Below, in pieces: positions 61,273 through 64,000 of a stretch of DNA of 64,000 nucleotides (the stretch's first letter is position 1; every line of letters starts with the position of its first letter). The DNA is from Rotaria macrura. Its lineage: Eukaryota; Rotifera; Eurotatoria; Philodinida; Philodinidae. The notes under the pieces were generated by a model. That model worked only from the letters and a program-made list of their open reading frames with translations. It was not told where the DNA came from and ran no database searches. The DNA lies in the NCBI GenBank assembly GCA_900239685.1, contig OENT01000578.1, forward strand, positions 31,885-95,884, in the 5' to 3' direction. A program made the position numbers and the translations under genes.

Positions 61273-63319
61273 CTAACTAGTAATCTATTCGGCACTTCAA
61301 CTCACTCAATATTACATTTTTCACATGTTTTCTTATCGAGAATTGAATATCATACTTTAGCCATGCGTTGTACAACTTACAATTCTCTTATGCGAAACTT
61401 TCCTGTAGTGGTAATTGAATTAAGAAAAAAAAAACGCAAATGTTAGTACTATCTTTAGAAAAAATATTTGCATCGGAAACTAAATAATGACAGATTTATT
61501 TGTCTCTGACATTTCTTTTTCAAATTTTAACATACAATGATAGAAATAAAAAAAGAATTAGAGATTCCGGTATGACATTTTATCCATCGAATTATTGTAA
61601 TGATTCGATCAATCAAGAACATCATTCGTTTAAATAGAATGCAAACATATGAATGTTAACAGAGACAAGAGATGCAGACATGAATTCGAAGAACTTAAAT
61701 TTAAGATATAATATAACTTCAACGGGTAAGTATCAATTTTGTTGATGTTTTCTTCAGATAAAAAGACAACTTTGTATTTTATATAGATTATACAAGCGTT
61801 CAACATTCAAACACGATTAATATCAGTTGAATAGAAAACATCCAATGCTAAACAGTAAAAAATATCTTTTAGAGAACTATGAAACTCTTCACATTTATGT
61901 GCATTTACAAAATGATTTGCTTGTCACACTCATTGTCTTTTCAATTTAACCTTATCATTTCGAATAAATGTTTTATAATAGAAATCATTCGAAAACAACA
62001 CGAACATAGACGTGACATGAATGTGTTGAATTTTATCTAAGTTCTTGTATATTTCTATACTTCAATTAAATATAGAGAATCATTGAACAACAAAAATAAG
62101 AATGAAAGATTATCTAGATAATTTGAGAAATCTCAATTTTATTCTACGGAACCTGTCTATCCATTTTATTGTATTTCGTAGGTTAGCAAAACTAGAACGA
62201 CATCATTCATGATTCGAATGAAAGAAAAAGATATTTTAATTGACAACGAAATGAAGGAATAAATTTTGTAATCATTAAGAATTTACATGGTCCAGTGGCT
62301 AGACTATTTGCCTATGTCTTTTTCATTGGTTGCATAGATGACATCATTGCAACATATTTCACTTCAACTACTGCGATTTGAAACTTTACGTACATCATCA
62401 ATAATTATGAAATTATAGGTTTGAGAATTTTTCCTGTTGGTTTTCATCATCTAATCTTGTTAGTTGATCATTAATTGTAATTTACATTAAGAAGTTATTT
62501 AAATTGGTACTAGGCTAATTCGTTACAATGATATAATCCAGCGATTTAGTAATTAAATTTGAAACGTGTATGAAAATGATTATAAGAAGATCATTGAAAA
62601 ACCTGATAATGATAAAACATCGATTTTAAATATCAACCCTTTCCTGCTGCATAAGTAAAGTTAACGCAACGTAAAAAACTTTCGATCACGAGTCAACCCA
62701 AAAAATATTTATGGGATTGTATGAATCATCTATTGAATGCGCCTAGTTAGCTTTAAATACAAAAATAACGAATCATACTTCTTTAAATATCAGAATATAC
62801 ACGTCATATGTGAAGATTTACAATAAACGATTCATTAAAAGTTATTTTTCTTCAGTCATTGCTACGTATTGCTAATCCTTTAAAAGGCATGTGTCCATCG
62901 TAGACTTTGGACTGTACCACAAACTTCCGAGAAAGACACAGCGTCACTGCAACTTGTTTAGGTAAACTTTCTCTGGTTGTCTACTTTGAATAAACTAGCT
63001 TGTCGTCTGAACAAGAAGATAAACGTACTGATCAAAATTGAAAATCGACATTTAGTCCGTATCAATGTTCCTAATGATTATCATAACACTGAGCTACTTG
63101 ATTGTTAAAAAATATATATAAACTATGAATGGATTCTATAATTGCAGCAAATTGTCCAGTCATCATTTAAATCATAATCATCTGCCATTTTCTAAAGGGA
63201 CGAAAAGAATGAAAATTTTTCTCGTATATATTTTCACATTTGTTTCAAATGATGTTTGCATAAAATAGATTATTTTTGTTACAATAATTCTATATCACTA
63301 TCCATGATATTTAATCTTG
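61273..63319. other. AT-rich region without a recognised gene
   Basis: No frame of note. At 62290-62345 the string 'tggtccagtggctagac' looks like a tRNA D-arm/A-box, but no matching acceptor stem or intact B-box follows, so it may be a decayed tRNA-derived element. Confidence 0.35.
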
Positions 63320-64000
63320 TTAGGAACCATAATCGAGAATCCCACAAAAATGTGAAATCACCGGGGACTCCCTGAGAAATCCGCAGGGAATCCTTACATT
63401 TGAGAGCTGTAAGAAAAAAGAAAAATCCCCGGACTTCTCTGAGGAGTTCCCGTGGGATATATGAGGGACTGTAGGAATGCGTTCACCGTTTTCTTTCGTG
63501 CATATTAAAGTATATAACAAAGTCAACATTCGGAAAAAATACCAGTTTTCTTTTAACATTCAATTTTTCTAAACGATAAATTTCATTCGAACTTCCACCT
63601 GAGATCTCTCAGTGAGAACCCAGTTTCTAAAAGAGTTGACATTTAGTTTTCAGGAGTCATCCCGCGAAGATGGAGCCTGCTCGACGGCTTAGATGGGAGA
63701 CAACCTGTAAAAAGCAGAAGATTTTCGTGGAAAAATTATGTTTCAGTTAATACGAATAGATAAAATAGTTATGACATTGTGAATGAGTGAAAATACCCCG
63801 TAAAGCTTCATCCTAGGCCTTTTGAGATGTCCTGGGGACTCCGCAGGCAGTCTTGACTAGCGAAGTTCGTTTCTCTGACAAATGTTTTTTCAGCTCATAT
63901 ATCTAAGCTTTGGCTTATTCCATGGGGTTTCTCCCAAAAAAAACACAACTGTCCTGAAATTCGTCAAATGTCCCTTTATCTTGTAGAGCTTAAAAAGTTA
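63320..64000. repeat. GC-richer dispersed repeat pieces at the window end
   Basis: The words 'ggggactccctgag..ccgcagg' at about 63361-63388 and 'ggggactccgcaggcag' at about 63835-63851 recur, and 'ccccgg', 'cccgtggga' and 'ggggtttctccc' occur between them. The stretch is less AT-rich than its flanks. The minus frame at 63320-63559 crosses it and has Gly/Ser/Cys runs without any domain. Likely an old repetitive element that continues beyond the window. Confidence 0.4.

Noticed and set aside
62290-62345. tRNA-like A-box (tggtccagtggctagac)
   Set aside because: No intact T-arm or acceptor stem; at most a decayed tRNA-derived relic.
1-64000. Bdelloid spliced-leader RNA gene
   Set aside because: The 23-nt leader I recall for rotifers was not seen on either strand while reading.
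1-64000. CRISPR arrays, operons or bacterial-type features
   Set aside because: Spliced animal genes throughout; no regularly spaced repeats of CRISPR type.

Overview
The window is animal (eukaryotic) nuclear DNA, AT-rich, with spliced genes. Most introns I could place are 50-85 nt GT-AG introns. The organism is most likely a bdelloid rotifer, perhaps of the Rotaria or Adineta type. The reasons are the base composition, the tiny introns, a protein joining an arginine ADP-ribosyltransferase domain to kinesin-light-chain-type TPRs (an architecture I associate with bdelloids), an interstitial tract of TGTGGG-type repeats (the telomere repeat reported for Adineta vaga), and the very high load of small inverted-repeat transposons. 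The species is an inference.

Layout. 1-4.9 kb: repeats, a minus-strand MLKL-like TKL kinase gene (3004-4478) and the TGTGGG-like tract (4578-4865). 4.9-8.5 kb: no gene seen. 8.5-10.9 kb: a minus-strand type I membrane protein gene with two in-frame stops. 13.2-13.6 kb: a small plus-strand gene with three DxNxDG calcium-loop repeats and a 4-nt coding first exon. 15.9-24.5 kb: a nine-exon ODF2/cenexin gene (minus strand) with one 4.7-kb intron holding a 1.66-kb palindrome. 24.5-38.2 kb: a gene-poor stretch rich in inverted-repeat elements. 38.2-41.4 kb: a three-exon rhodopsin-family GPCR gene (plus), followed by a short His/Tyr-rich ORF. 44.6-47.5 kb: three related TA-flanked MITEs, one inserted inside another. 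47.5-48.2 kb: PHOSPHO2-like HAD phosphatase (minus). 51.4-52.3 kb: EME1-like Holliday-junction nuclease subunit (minus). 56.6-58.8 kb: ADP-ribosyltransferase-TPR protein (minus). 58.8-64 kb: no firm gene, with a CT-rich block and GC-richer repeat pieces at the right end.

The genes do not form a pathway. They are ordinary scattered animal genes: centriole/cilium (ODF2), DNA repair (EME1), phosphate ester metabolism (PHOSPHO2), peptide signalling (GPCR), a possible cell-death or immune-type kinase (MLKL-like) and a NAD-dependent modifying enzyme (ART-TPR). I found no clear undescribed multi-gene system. The most unusual signals are structural: the telomere-like tract inside the sequence, the nested MITEs with an exactly recoverable insertion site, the large palindrome inside an ODF2 intron, and the membrane protein whose two in-frame stops each lie inside a possible GT-AG segment of 3n length.
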